Positions 16,840 through 25,461 of a stretch of DNA of 36,055 bases are shown here, in pieces. Numbering within the stretch: the stretch's first letter is position 1; each line of letters starts with the position of its first letter. Made by a program: the position numbers and the translations under genes. The notes under the pieces were generated by a model. The model saw nothing but the letters and a program-made list of their open reading frames with translations, had not been told where the DNA came from and made no database searches. This DNA comes from JAYZAP01 sp964645285 (lineage in GTDB: Bacteria; Pseudomonadota; Alphaproteobacteria; JAAXGF01). Where the stretch lies: the NCBI GenBank assembly GCA_964645285.1, contig CAZYDR010000031.1, positions 1 to 36,055 on the forward strand. Reading direction: 5' to 3'.

Positions 16840-18375
16840 ATGAGCGGTGAAACCTTCGAACTGGCGCCGGGCGGTTTGACGATCGCCGACAGTCGCCGTC
16901 TATCCGAACCGGGCACCAAGATCGCCCTCGATGCCGGCGGTCGCACGGCGATAGAGGCGGCGCTCGCCGTCGTCGGCCAAGTGATCGACGATAACCGTCT
17001 CGTCTACGGTATCAACACGGGCGTCGGCAGCCTCTCCGATTCGGTTATCGCTGGCGACCAGTTGGGCGAACTGCAGCGCCGCTTGGTGCTGTCAAACGCC
17101 GCTGGGACCGGCACGTTGCTGTCCGATCGGGTGGTCCGCCGGATCATGCTGCTCAAGATCAACACGCTCGGTCTGGGCAACTCAGGTGTACGCATGGCGC
17201 TGGTCGATGCGCTGGTGGGCCTGTTCAACGGCGGCGCCCAGCCGTGCATTCCGACCAAGGGATCTGTCGGCGCGTCGGGTGACCTCGCGCCACTCGCCCA
17301 TCTTGCGGCCGCGTTGATTGGCGTCGGCGATGTGCGCATCGACGGCGAGACGCTGACCGCCTTCGCTGCGCTGGCGCGCCTTGGGCTCGAGCCGCTGGCA
17401 CTCGCGCCCAAGGAAGGGCTGGCCATGGTAAACGGGACGCAGGTCTCGCTCGCACTGGCGCTCGAGGGCTTGTTCGCCCTTGAGGACGCGTTCACCGCAG
17501 CCGTCGTGGCCGGCGCCCTTAGCGTCGAAGCCGCGCTCGGCAGTAGCGGGCCGTTCGCGCCACGCATCCACGAGGTGCGCGGCCAGCGCGGCCAAACCGA
17601 CATCGCGGCGGCCTATCGAGGCTTGCTGGAAGGCAGCGGATTTCGCGCCCCTGATGGCGCCGGGTCGCGAGTCCAGGACCCCTACAGCCTGCGCTGTCAA
17701 CCGCAAGTCATGGGCACCTGCCTCGATGCCATGCGCTTCGCCACCGATCTGCTCGGTCGAGAGCTCAACGCGGTCACCGACAACCCGCTTATCTTCGCCG
17801 ATACCGGCGACATCCTTTACGGCGGCAACTTCCACGCCCAGCCGGTCGGCATGGCGGCCGACGTGCTGGCGCTCGCGCTCTCCGAGGTCGGCGCGATGTC
17901 CGAACGTCGCATCGCGCTTCTGACCGACGCCAATATAAGCGGATTGCCGCCCTTCCTAGCCGCCGAAAGCGGGCTCAATTCAGGTTTCATGGTGGCCCAT
18001 GTCACGGCCGCCGCGCTGGCCAGCGAGAACAAGGCGCTGGCCAATCCGCGCAGTACCGACAGCCTGCCGACGACGGCCAATTTGGAAGACTACGTCTCGA
18101 TGGCGACCCACGCGGCGCGGCGGCTGACCGAGATGGCGGACAATCTGGCGGGCATCGTCGCCATCGAGCTGCTTGCGTCGTGTCAGGGCGTGCATCTTCG
18201 GCGCCCCCTCCGGTCAAGCCCGGCGCTCGAGGATGTCGTCGAACAGGTGCACGGCGTCGCGCCGCCCTTCGATGAGGACCGTTTTTTCGCACCCAGCATC
18301 GAGGCGGCCAAGTCTCTGATCGTCGAGGGCCACTTCCGAGCCCTCGTGCCTCCCGAGATTCTACCCGCGGGTTAG
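16840..18375 (+). CDS. Histidine ammonia-lyase-like enzyme with altered selectivity residues
   Basis: A 511-residue aromatic amino acid lyase of HAL type. The Ala-Ser-Gly triad that forms the MIO prosthetic group is at residues 145-147 (SVGASGDLAP), and the catalytic residues Tyr56, Asn198, Gln279, Tyr282, Arg285, Phe331 and Glu416 are all present. Several pocket residues differ from bacterial HutH: LVLSNAAG has Asn86 where HAL has the selectivity His83, and AHP, NQEDH become ANP, NLEDY. No urocanase, imidazolonepropionase or formiminoglutamase gene lies in the window. I infer an ammonia (or amine) elimination from a histidine-like amino acid other than histidine; ordinary HAL remains possible. 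It ends three bases before a convergent gene. Confidence 0.88.
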   Translation: MSGETFELAPGGLTIADSRRLSEPGTKIALDAGGRTAIEAALAVVGQVIDDNRLVYGINTGVGSLSDSVIAGDQLGELQRRLVLSNAAGTGTLLSDRVVRRIMLLKINTLGLGNSGVRMALVDALVGLFNGGAQPCIPTKGSVGASGDLAPLAHLAAALIGVGDVRIDGETLTAFAALARLGLEPLALAPKEGLAMVNGTQVSLALALEGLFALEDAFTAAVVAGALSVEAALGSSGPFAPRIHEVRGQRGQTDIAAAYRGLLEGSGFRAPDGAGSRVQDPYSLRCQPQVMGTCLDAMRFATDLLGRELNAVTDNPLIFADTGDILYGGNFHAQPVGMAADVLALALSEVGAMSERRIALLTDANISGLPPFLAAESGLNSGFMVAHVTAAALASENKALANPRSTDSLPTTANLEDYVSMATHAARRLTEMADNLAGIVAIELLASCQGVHLRRPLRSSPALEDVVEQVHGVAPPFDEDRFFAPSIEAAKSLIVEGHFRALVPPEILPAG

Positions 18376-18378
18376 CGT

Positions 18379-19332
18379 CTAATCAAAGTAACCGGCCCGT
18401 ACTGCCTTGCCGATTAGGTTGCAGATGAAGCGGCCAGCCGTGATCGCGGTGATCCCGTTGATATCGCGTTTGGGTGTGATCTCGACAATGTCCATGCCAA
18501 CGACGCGGCCCTTGTCGACGAGTCCGTGGATGAGCATGCGCATCTGGTCGTAGGTGACACCGCCCGGCGCGGGACCTGCCACCGCGGGCATGATGGTCGG
18601 GTCGACACCATCGGCATCGATGGTGAGGTAGTACTTTCCGTCGTCGGGAATGCGGTCAAGGACCGCTTGCATGCCGATCCGCTGGAGTTCCACGTCGGGA
18701 ATTAAGTGAGCGCCGTAGGCCAATGCGGCCTCGACTTCCTCGGGCCGTGCGCTGCCGGCGGAACGCAAACCAATCTGGAATATCTGGCCGATATGATCCA
18801 TTTCGGCGGCGCGGCGAATTGGGCTCGAATATCCCTCGCGAACACCGTTGACGTTGTCGCGCCAATCCAAATGGGCGTCGATGTGAACCAGGGTGATCGG
18901 CCCCTGGCCCTCGAACGCCCGCATGACCGGGATGGGGATGCCATGATCGCCCCCAAGGGATATGGGTAGGACATTGGCGGCAAGCAATTTCCGAACGACT
19001 TCTTCGGCCTTCCGGTAGTGGCTGCCCATGTCCCTTGGGTCACCCGGTACATCGCCCACGTCGACGACCCGGATATCCTTGCCATCGAAGATCGGTCCGC
19101 CGACATCGAAGTCCCAACGGCCGAGCCCGCGCAACGCCCGCTGGCAGAAGCGGCGGATCGAGGTCGGCGCATTGGTCTGGTCGTTGGTGACCTCTTCCAT
19201 CGAATAGGGGTCACTGAAGGGAATACCAAGAATAGCAACATCGGCTTCGATGTCGTCGAGGTCCGTGACGATCGGTAGGTCGTGGAAACTTTGGCACTCT
19301 TTTCGCGGCGGAATGGTAAGTTCTGATGTCAT
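18379..19332 (-). CDS. Agmatinase/ureohydrolase family protein, copy 2
   Basis: A 317-residue ureohydrolase with intact manganese motifs GGDHGIPIPV, HIDAHLDW and TIDADGVD, followed by PAVAGPAPGGVTY. The SDPYSMEEVTNDQTNAP loop near the N-terminus is of guanidinobutyrase/agmatinase type. GGAGGG stands in front of the ATG. The gene is downstream of the RpiR regulator on the same strand, 78 bases after its stop, and so may be co-transcribed with it. Together with copy 1 it suggests that two guanidino intermediates, or two isoforms for one, are processed. Confidence 0.88.
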   Translation of the reverse strand: MTSELTIPPRKECQSFHDLPIVTDLDDIEADVAILGIPFSDPYSMEEVTNDQTNAPTSIRRFCQRALRGLGRWDFDVGGPIFDGKDIRVVDVGDVPGDPRDMGSHYRKAEEVVRKLLAANVLPISLGGDHGIPIPVMRAFEGQGPITLVHIDAHLDWRDNVNGVREGYSSPIRRAAEMDHIGQIFQIGLRSAGSARPEEVEAALAYGAHLIPDVELQRIGMQAVLDRIPDDGKYYLTIDADGVDPTIMPAVAGPAPGGVTYDQMRMLIHGLVDKGRVVGMDIVEITPKRDINGITAITAGRFICNLIGKAVRAGYFD

Positions 19333-19410
19333 TTTGGCCCTCCCAATCAGGCTCTGTAAGATTGTGGTCGCTTCGCGGCGCCCGGGAGGCTGATCGCGGG
19401 CTAGCCCAAG

Positions 19411-20268
19411 TCAGGTGCTGGGCACGACGAGGTCGTCGATTCTGCCGTGGAGCGCTTCGATCCGCTTCAAGCGTTCGCGCGCCGCGTCGCCGAGCGAGAA
19501 CGCGGTGGCCGAGACCAGGTAATTCAACAGGCTGGTGACGGAAGTGTATGAATCGGACAGCGACGGATCGCGGCACCGGCAGCGAAACACGATGTCGGCT
19601 TGCTTGGCGCTGTGCGATGCGCTGACATCGGTAACCAATATGATCGAGGCGCCCACATTGCGCGCCTCTGCCAAAAGATTCCGTAACACTTTCGGACGGC
19701 GGCGGAAGGCGATTGCCACGAGGACGTCGCGCGGCGTCATCGAGGCAAAGTCCTCGCCGAAGCTCACCCCGCCGTACGGCAGGAGCCTCACGTCACTCTT
19801 GTAGAGCGCAATCTCCGTTCGCAGGTAGGTGGCGAACGCATAACCGTTCCGCAGGCCGAGAATCCAAATCTTCTCCGCATCCCGCATCAGTTCGATCGTG
19901 CGCGCAACATCCTCGCCATTCAGCGACTGATACGTCTTGGTGATGTTGGCAATATCGGTTTCCAGGTGTTGCTTGGCGAGCAGGTTCTCGGCGGTTAGCT
20001 GATCGAATTCATTGAACGCATGGATCGGCGATCCCCAGTTCTTGAGCGCGCGCATCTGGCTCTTCGCTTCATGATAGGTGCGGTAGCCCAGCTTCTTGAA
20101 GAAGCGCGCGGCTGTCGCCTTCGAAACCCCAGCCCGTCGCGCCAATTCGGTCGTCGTGAAGCTGTAGAAATCCTTCTGATGCTCGAGGATGACTTCCGCG
20201 AACTTTCGTTCACTGGGAGAGAAATCTTCGTAGGCATCGAGAATCCGCGCTTCGATGGGCTTGGTCAT
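19411..20268 (-). CDS. RpiR-family transcriptional regulator (HTH plus SIS domain)
   Basis: A 285-residue regulator, the usual RpiR length. The N-terminal helix-turn-helix occupies roughly residues 1-80 and includes TTTELARRAGVSKATAARFFKKLGY. The SIS domain follows from about 110 to 255, with IWILGLRNGYAFATYL and ISVTD-like strands (ILVTDVSASHSA). SIS domains sense phosphosugars or other small ligands, so it probably controls the island in response to an intermediate. The start at 20268 is chosen because the family begins there; the open frame to 20391 is not similar to anything in the family. The importer genes diverge from it across a 460-base region. Confidence 0.87.
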   Translation of the reverse strand: MTKPIEARILDAYEDFSPSERKFAEVILEHQKDFYSFTTTELARRAGVSKATAARFFKKLGYRTYHEAKSQMRALKNWGSPIHAFNEFDQLTAENLLAKQHLETDIANITKTYQSLNGEDVARTIELMRDAEKIWILGLRNGYAFATYLRTEIALYKSDVRLLPYGGVSFGEDFASMTPRDVLVAIAFRRRPKVLRNLLAEARNVGASIILVTDVSASHSAKQADIVFRCRCRDPSLSDSYTSVTSLLNYLVSATAFSLGDAARERLKRIEALHGRIDDLVVPST

Positions 20269-20532
20269 GTCCCTTGCAGTGTCGTCGGTCCTACCGCGTG
20301 GTCCGAACCAGGCGATACTTCGGAGCCTGAGGACAATAGAGAGCGAGCGAACAAGCCATAATGAAACGTTTGTTCCAGAATTTCCATACAATGTAAAATA
20401 TCGTCCAGAATTCTTATGTGTCCTTATCGATGTTATTAGTGTTCAATACTGGGTAAGGCTCCTCAGACAGTGGGGTGCGACCTATCGTATTGGGAGCTGG
20501 GCACGAACAAGGTCTTTTGACGGTGTTCATCG
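20269..20532. promoter_or_regulatory. Control region between the RpiR gene and the importer operon
   Basis: An AT-rich patch (about 20350-20430) stands out in otherwise GC-rich DNA. It contains a palindrome AAACGTTT (20364-20371) and a direct repeat TCCAGAATT at 20374-20382 and 20404-20412, exactly 30 bases apart, close to three helical turns. This is the layout expected for paired operator sites and the adjacent RpiR gene is the obvious candidate binder. No gene is seen in this stretch. Confidence 0.45.
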
Positions 20533-20730
20533 ATGGAGCGAATTGAGCGATTTTCGTCGTTTCGGAAGATGTTGCGGAACGTCAACCTGCCCATCGGCAT
20601 GTTGAAGGCTTCGACTGACTCGGGGCTGGACGAAAAGCTTAGCGATATTGGCATCGGTGAACGGTTGCCCAATTTGACAGTGAGCGGGTCGCCGAGAAGT
20701 GACTTTTTGTTTGAGGAGTACGCTTCGTGA
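20533..20730 (+). CDS. Small hypothetical protein, doubtful
   Basis: A 65-codon open frame whose TGA stop overlaps the GTG start of the next gene (GTGA at 20727-20730), an arrangement typical of translational coupling. The product is hydrophilic and begins MERIERFSSFRKMLRNV; no domain is recognised. There is no good ribosome site before the ATG and the third codon positions are less GC-rich than in neighbours, so it may be a leader or a chance frame. Confidence 0.28.
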   Translation: MERIERFSSFRKMLRNVNLPIGMLKASTDSGLDEKLSDIGIGERLPNLTVSGSPRSDFLFEEYAS

Positions 20731-21659
20731 CTTCGCGCATCACATTGACGCACGGTTGTTCGCTCTCGAACCTGCCGCTCTTCGTCGCGGAAGGCGCCGG
20801 CCTGTTCGAGGACGAAGGCCTTGAAGTCGACGTGCCTCAGTTCACGACCCTTTCGACGAGCGCAGATATTGTTGAATCGGGTTTGTCGGAGCTCGGTACC
20901 GTCGCCTTCACCGAACCACTGATCGACGCATTCGGTCCCAACCCGACGGTCATCGTCGGCGGCAGCGGGCTGATGGGCATCACGATCATGGCACAGCCGG
21001 GGCTCACGAGCGTCGGCCAGCTCAAGGGATCGAAAGTGGGCACGTTCCGCCGCGACCCCTTAGAGGTGCTGCTGCAAGACTCGCTAGCTGCCAACGACCT
21101 CGGCTTTGACGACATCGAGGTCGTCTACCTCGACAACATCGACGACGCGTTGGACGAATTCGAGAGTCGGCGGATCGACGCCATCACGCTGGCCGAGCCA
21201 CACGCCTCGCGCGTCCGACGGCTCGGTGCGGTGCAGCTGAGCGACGGTACCGAACTGTGGGGAGATCCCTTTCCCGACACGGTTCTGGTCGCCACGGCGA
21301 GCTTTCTTAAAACCAAGCCCGACCTCGTATCGGCCGCGTTGCGCGCGATGATCCGTGCCGAAACCATGATCGCGGCGGACCCGAGCGGCATGCTCGACTA
21401 CGCCCAGCGGCACTACCCGGGTTATGATCGCGAAGACCTTGAGATCGGCGCGCGCCATCAACCACCCTGTATTGACATCCGTCATCTGGAACAAACGGTC
21501 TATGACCGTTGGGATTCGCTCGTCTCGCTTGAGCTTGTCCCGTCAAACGCCCAACTTCCAGCCGAGGTCGTTTCGTTCGACCTGTTGTCTGCCGAGTTGG
21601 ACCGTGCGGGCTTTGAGTGCCCGGAATCCACTCTAAAATCTGTCCACCAAGGGAGATGA
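20727..21659 (+). CDS. NitT/TauT (NMT1/THI5)-type substrate-binding protein without signal peptide
   Basis: A 310-residue periplasmic-binding-protein-2 fold of the NMT1/THI5/SsuA group: the start SRITLTHGCSLSNLPLFVAEGAGLFEDEGLEV, the GTVAFTEPLIDAF strand, LKGSKVGTFRRDPLEVLLQ and the LASPHASR-like LAEPHAS segment. Unlike its neighbour it has no Sec, Tat or lipoprotein signal; the mature fold begins at residue 4, so the product is likely cytoplasmic. It could be a ligand sensor, or an enzyme-like member of the THI5 group, or a binding protein that lost its leader. GTG start with GAGGAG nine bases upstream. Confidence 0.8.
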   Translation: MTSRITLTHGCSLSNLPLFVAEGAGLFEDEGLEVDVPQFTTLSTSADIVESGLSELGTVAFTEPLIDAFGPNPTVIVGGSGLMGITIMAQPGLTSVGQLKGSKVGTFRRDPLEVLLQDSLAANDLGFDDIEVVYLDNIDDALDEFESRRIDAITLAEPHASRVRRLGAVQLSDGTELWGDPFPDTVLVATASFLKTKPDLVSAALRAMIRAETMIAADPSGMLDYAQRHYPGYDREDLEIGARHQPPCIDIRHLEQTVYDRWDSLVSLELVPSNAQLPAEVVSFDLLSAELDRAGFECPESTLKSVHQGR

Positions 21660-21664
21660 TCGTC

Positions 21665-22714
21665 ATGACGAAGAACTTACATTCACATGAAGATTCGCAC
21701 GTACCGTTGCTAGGGCGGCGTGATTTTCTTTGCCACTGCTGCGTTGGCGGTGCCACAACCGCGGCGATGCTGGCGGGTATCAACCGTCCGGCGTTGGCTG
21801 GCGACCTGAACGTTCGGGCAACGCATGGCTCGGGTCTGTGCAATATGGCCATTTTTCTGGCCCATGCGAACAAGATGACCGAAAAGTATGGCATCAACCT
21901 AGAGTTCGTGAACGCGCCGACGAGCGCTGACATCGCGGCGATTTTCGGGTCGGGCCAAGTCGATCTGACGTCGGTCCCGTACTCGAACTTCTTCACGCTG
22001 ATCGACAAGGGCGCACCGGTGAAGATCGTCGCCGGCACCGGCGTCGAGGGCTGCGTGATCGTCTCCCAGCCACACATCGACAGCGCCGAGAAGCTTTTCG
22101 GCGGGAGTCTGGCGACGTTCCAGGCGGATACCCTCGAAGTGCTGCCTTACGACTGGGTGACCGCGAATGGCGGCAACTGGGTCGACATGGACGTCAAGTT
22201 CATGGGTTCGTCGCCGGAAATCGTCCAGGCTTTCGCCAATGGCGAGGTCGATTCGATCTGCCACATCGAGCCTTATGCCACCCAGGCGATGAAAGCCGTT
22301 CCAGGCTCAAACATGCTGTCGGACGGTACAGACATCTATGGCACCTTCTACAGCGACTGCGTGATCGCAGTGAGCGATCGGCTGATCGACGCCGAACGCG
22401 ATGCGGTGAAGAACCTCATCCGGACCTTCATGGAAGCTCAGCATTATTCCGAAAAAGACCGCATGGGGGCGTGCAGGGACACTGTCGGAACGTACTACAA
22501 GACCGACTTCGAGACCCTGATCGACGCCTCGACCAAGCAGTTTCTGATGATCGACCAACGGCGCCATCAGCAGTTCATGATCGACCGTTCGACGTCGATG
22601 ATGGAGCTGGGCTATACGCGCGAGCCGATCGACGAAAGCGCGTTCGACTGGTCGATGCTCGATGAGGTTATTGCCGAAGAGCCCGAACTCTACCGCTCGC
22701 TCATCGTCGTCTAG
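21665..22714 (+). CDS. Tat-exported NitT/TauT-type substrate-binding protein
   Basis: A 349-residue ABC importer binding protein. The N-terminus carries a twin-arginine signal: GRRDFLCHCC, then a hydrophobic stretch and PALAG before the mature protein begins with a beta strand. The binding-domain features are CNMAIFLAHANKMTEKYGINLEF, ADIAAIFGSGQVDLTSV and an EPYATQAM segment. Start at 21665 has AAGGGAG at proper distance; an in-frame ATG at 21656 overlaps the previous gene but lacks a site. It is paralogous to the preceding protein, but exported folded, which suggests a cofactor or need for cytoplasmic folding. The ligand is unknown. Confidence 0.88.
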   Translation: MTKNLHSHEDSHVPLLGRRDFLCHCCVGGATTAAMLAGINRPALAGDLNVRATHGSGLCNMAIFLAHANKMTEKYGINLEFVNAPTSADIAAIFGSGQVDLTSVPYSNFFTLIDKGAPVKIVAGTGVEGCVIVSQPHIDSAEKLFGGSLATFQADTLEVLPYDWVTANGGNWVDMDVKFMGSSPEIVQAFANGEVDSICHIEPYATQAMKAVPGSNMLSDGTDIYGTFYSDCVIAVSDRLIDAERDAVKNLIRTFMEAQHYSEKDRMGACRDTVGTYYKTDFETLIDASTKQFLMIDQRRHQQFMIDRSTSMMELGYTREPIDESAFDWSMLDEVIAEEPELYRSLIVV

Positions 22715-22741
22715 TCACTAACGTCGACTATGCTTGTTTAA

Positions 22742-22780
22742 TGCGGCAAGTGGCCCACGGGTCGCTTGCCGCACCTTTTC
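22742..22780 (+). terminator. Hairpin between binding protein and permease
   Basis: A perfect nine-base stem (TGCGGCAAG 22742-22750 with CTTGCCGCA 22765-22773), 14-base loop, followed by CCTTTTC. It fits a leaky intrinsic terminator or a hairpin protecting the upstream mRNA, which would make the binding protein more abundant than the membrane subunits. Confidence 0.6.
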
Positions 22781-22832
22781 GCTTGTGGCTTAATTTTGCT
22801 CGCATAGAGTGGGATCGTTAACGGAGGGATCG

Positions 22833-23678
22833 GTGGGATCGCAAGGTGCCAACGGCCGGGTAGTCCAGATCATCTGGTGGTTTGTTTCAATCGGCCTGTT
22901 CTTCGGCGTATGGGAACTGACCTTCGCGATGGGACTCTACAGCGAGACGTTCCTGCCGCCGCCACACATCTTCCTCGCCGATATTCCGAACCAACTTCCG
23001 AACTTTGACTTCAGCCAGGCTAACGCCGGCCAAGCGGCCGCAGCGAGCCACCTCCACGCGGTTGCCGAGACGATTTCGGCGACCGTCATGCGCGTCGTTG
23101 CGGGACTCGGCCTGGGCTTCGTGCTCGGTGTTTTGTCGGGATCATTGATCCGCTACTTCCGCTGGTTCGGCAAGCTGGTGCTGCCGGTCGTCACTCTCTT
23201 GGCGCCAATCTCACCGTTCGCCTGGCTGCCTGTGGCGGTCTATCTGTTCGGTACCGGCGACAAGCCGGCCATATTCTTGGTGTTTCTCGCCGTCTACTTC
23301 ATCATCACGCTAGCCACCATCGCCGAGATCGACAACGTCATGGAAACCTATCTGAACGTTGCCCGGATCATGGGCGCGACCCGTTTTCAGACCTATTCAC
23401 AGGTCATCCTGCCAGCCGTGTTGCCGGGGCTGTTCATGATCCTGCGGCTTAACCTGTTCGCCGCCTGGATGATCGTACTGATCGCCGAATCGGCGGGCTC
23501 GGACAGCGGGCTTGGCGCTCTCGTGATGCTGGCGCGCAACACGGGCGCCGCCAATCTGGTGATGATCACCATGATGGTCATCGGCACCGTCGGTTTCGTT
23601 TTCGATTTTGCTCTGCGCCTGGTTCAACGGCGCATACTCCATTGGGTCCCCGTAACGCAGGCATCGTTGCAAAAATGA
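22833..23678 (+). CDS. ABC transporter permease (NitT/TauT type), permease 1
   Basis: A 281-residue inner-membrane permease of the BPD/SsuC type with about six hydrophobic segments. The cytoplasmic ATPase-coupling (EAA) loop reads ARIMGATRFQTYSQVILPAVLPGL. The N-terminus WWFVSIGLFFGVWELTFAMG and the LPPPHIFLADIPNQL strand are almost repeated in permease 3 at 27106. The GTG at 22833 is chosen over an earlier in-frame GTG (22809) since GGAGGG lies five bases before it. Its last bases overlap the next permease start (ATGA). Confidence 0.88.
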   Translation: MGSQGANGRVVQIIWWFVSIGLFFGVWELTFAMGLYSETFLPPPHIFLADIPNQLPNFDFSQANAGQAAAASHLHAVAETISATVMRVVAGLGLGFVLGVLSGSLIRYFRWFGKLVLPVVTLLAPISPFAWLPVAVYLFGTGDKPAIFLVFLAVYFIITLATIAEIDNVMETYLNVARIMGATRFQTYSQVILPAVLPGLFMILRLNLFAAWMIVLIAESAGSDSGLGALVMLARNTGAANLVMITMMVIGTVGFVFDFALRLVQRRILHWVPVTQASLQK

Positions 23679-24514
23679 GTACGACAACAGCAAAAGAACC
23701 GTCCAGCCGGCTGATGAAGTTCGCCGCCGCTGCGTTTTGGTGGATTGCCTCGGTCGCTCTGTTTGTCGGCATCTGGGAATTTAGCTGGTACATGGGCTGG
23801 GCGAACCCGATGCTTCTGCCGCCGCCGCATATCTTTACGCAGGACCTCTTCTACGTCGCCAAAATGTTCGACAAGTCGACCCGGCTGGGCAACCCGACGA
23901 CGACCCTGGTCACGATAACCGTCCTCAAGACGATCGGCGCTTCGACGCTGCGTGTCCTAATCGGCCTTGCAGTGGCACTGGTGGGCAGCCTCTTCATCGG
24001 CATGGCGATCCGGTTCTCGCCACTATTCGGTCGGCTTATCCTGCCGGTGATCAATTTGCTGGCGCCAGTCTCGCCGATCGCTTGGCTGCCGATCGCCATG
24101 CTGATCTTCGGCTTAGGCAATGCGCCGGCGATCTTCCTGGTCTACATCGCGCTGTTCTTCATCATGACGTTGGCGACGCTGAACCTGATCGATACGATGC
24201 CGCCATCGTATATCCAAGTCGCGCGCATCATGGGTGCGTCGCGGTTGCAAATTTTCATACAAGTCATCCTGCCAGCGATCCTGCCGGGACTGTTCGTCGT
24301 CCTTAGGCTCAACTTGTTCGCCGCGTGGATGATCGTACTGATCGCCGAGTCGGTCGGTATCGGCAGTGGGCTTGGTCTTGTGGTCATCATCTCGCGGAAC
24401 ACTTTCAACGCCCAGCTGGCGTTTTTCACGATGGCCATAATCGGTGTCGTAGGATTTGCGTTGGACGTCGCGTTGCGGGAGATTCAGCGGCGCGTTCTTT
24501 ATTGGGTGCCGTAG
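23675..24514 (+). CDS. ABC transporter permease (NitT/TauT type), permease 2
   Basis: A 279-residue inner-membrane permease with about six hydrophobic segments and the coupling loop ARIMGASRLQIFIQVILPAILPGL. The first segment WWIASVALFVGIWEFSWYMG and the LPPPHIFTQD strand show common ancestry with permeases 1 and 3, but it is the more divergent of the three. Its ATG overlaps the stop of permease 1. It probably forms a heterodimeric channel with permease 1 served by the ATPase encoded next. Confidence 0.88.
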   Translation: MSTTTAKEPSSRLMKFAAAAFWWIASVALFVGIWEFSWYMGWANPMLLPPPHIFTQDLFYVAKMFDKSTRLGNPTTTLVTITVLKTIGASTLRVLIGLAVALVGSLFIGMAIRFSPLFGRLILPVINLLAPVSPIAWLPIAMLIFGLGNAPAIFLVYIALFFIMTLATLNLIDTMPPSYIQVARIMGASRLQIFIQVILPAILPGLFVVLRLNLFAAWMIVLIAESVGIGSGLGLVVIISRNTFNAQLAFFTMAIIGVVGFALDVALREIQRRVLYWVP

Positions 24515-24535
24515 GGTGAAAGAGGAGTTTAGTCG

Positions 24536-25399
24536 ATGAGCGAATCAGGCACTGCAGCGACGGCAACAGGTGGGGCGAAAGCAATCGGCGAGGCGCCGGC
24601 GGTCCGTTGCATAAACGCCAGCAAGGTCTGGGGCGTGGGTACGGACCGCGCGGTCGAGGCGCTGAAGGACTTCAATCTCGAAGTCTCTCAGAACGAATTT
24701 GTCGTCCTGCTTGGGCCCAGTGGCTGTGGCAAGTCGACGCTTTTATACTTGATTGCCGGGCTCGAAGATCTGACCGGGGGGGCGATCGAGGGGCACGGTA
24801 TTCCGGTAACGACCCCCGACAGCGACCGCAGTCTGATCTTTCAGGAATCGTCTCTTTATCCCTGGCTCTCGGTCGTCGGGAACGTGACTTTCGGGCTCAA
24901 ATTGCGCGGCGTGGGGAAGGCCGAACGGCGCAAGGTTGCCGGGGAATTGTTGAACAAGGTCGGTCTTGGCGGTTTCGAGAACAAGCGCCCCGACGAATTG
25001 TCGGGCGGCATGCGCCAGCGCGCCGCGGTCGCTCGCGCCCTGGCGATGGAGCCGAGCGTGCTATTGATGGACGAGCCCTTTGCCGCGCTCGACGTGCAGA
25101 CGCGGTCCAAGCTGCAAGACTTCCTGATCCAGGTGTGGCGCGACAGCGGCGCGTCGGTATTGTTTGTGACCCATCATATCGACGAAGCGATGGCGCTCGC
25201 CGACCGTGTCGTGGTGTTTACGGCGCGGCCGGGCACCGTCAAGAGCATCGTCCCGATCGACCTGCCGCGGCCCCGAGACCCGCGCGACCCAAGGCTACAC
25301 AAGCTGCGCGACCATCTTATCGATCTGTTGGCCGACGAGGTCGACCGCGCCTTCGCCGAGCAAGAACAGATCAGCGACAAGGATAAGATTAGGGCGTAG
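24536..25399 (+). CDS. ABC transporter ATP-binding protein (NitT/TauT type)
   Basis: A 287-residue ATPase powering the importer. Walker A is GPSGCGKST (residues 60-68), the Q-loop is in FQESSLYPW, the signature is LSGGMRQR, Walker B is LLMDEPF followed by AALD, and the H-loop His is in FVTHHIDEA. Length and the LPRPRDPR segment near the C-terminus are as in TauB/SsuB/ThiZ-type ATPases. It is the only complete ATPase in the window and so must serve whichever permease pairs assemble. A Gly/Ala-rich 20-residue N-terminal extension precedes the domain. Confidence 0.92.
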   Translation: MSESGTAATATGGAKAIGEAPAVRCINASKVWGVGTDRAVEALKDFNLEVSQNEFVVLLGPSGCGKSTLLYLIAGLEDLTGGAIEGHGIPVTTPDSDRSLIFQESSLYPWLSVVGNVTFGLKLRGVGKAERRKVAGELLNKVGLGGFENKRPDELSGGMRQRAAVARALAMEPSVLLMDEPFAALDVQTRSKLQDFLIQVWRDSGASVLFVTHHIDEAMALADRVVVFTARPGTVKSIVPIDLPRPRDPRDPRLHKLRDHLIDLLADEVDRAFAEQEQISDKDKIRA

Positions 25400-25461
25400 C
25401 CCGCCGCCGGTTCGAATCACGTCGATCCTGGCGCGCCAAGCCGCAGACTGAAGGGGGTTCC

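Noticed and set aside
16840..19332. A complete histidine utilisation operon (lyase plus ureohydrolase as HutG)
   Set aside because: No urocanase or imidazolonepropionase; lyase pocket residues differ from HutH; the ureohydrolases are of agmatinase type.
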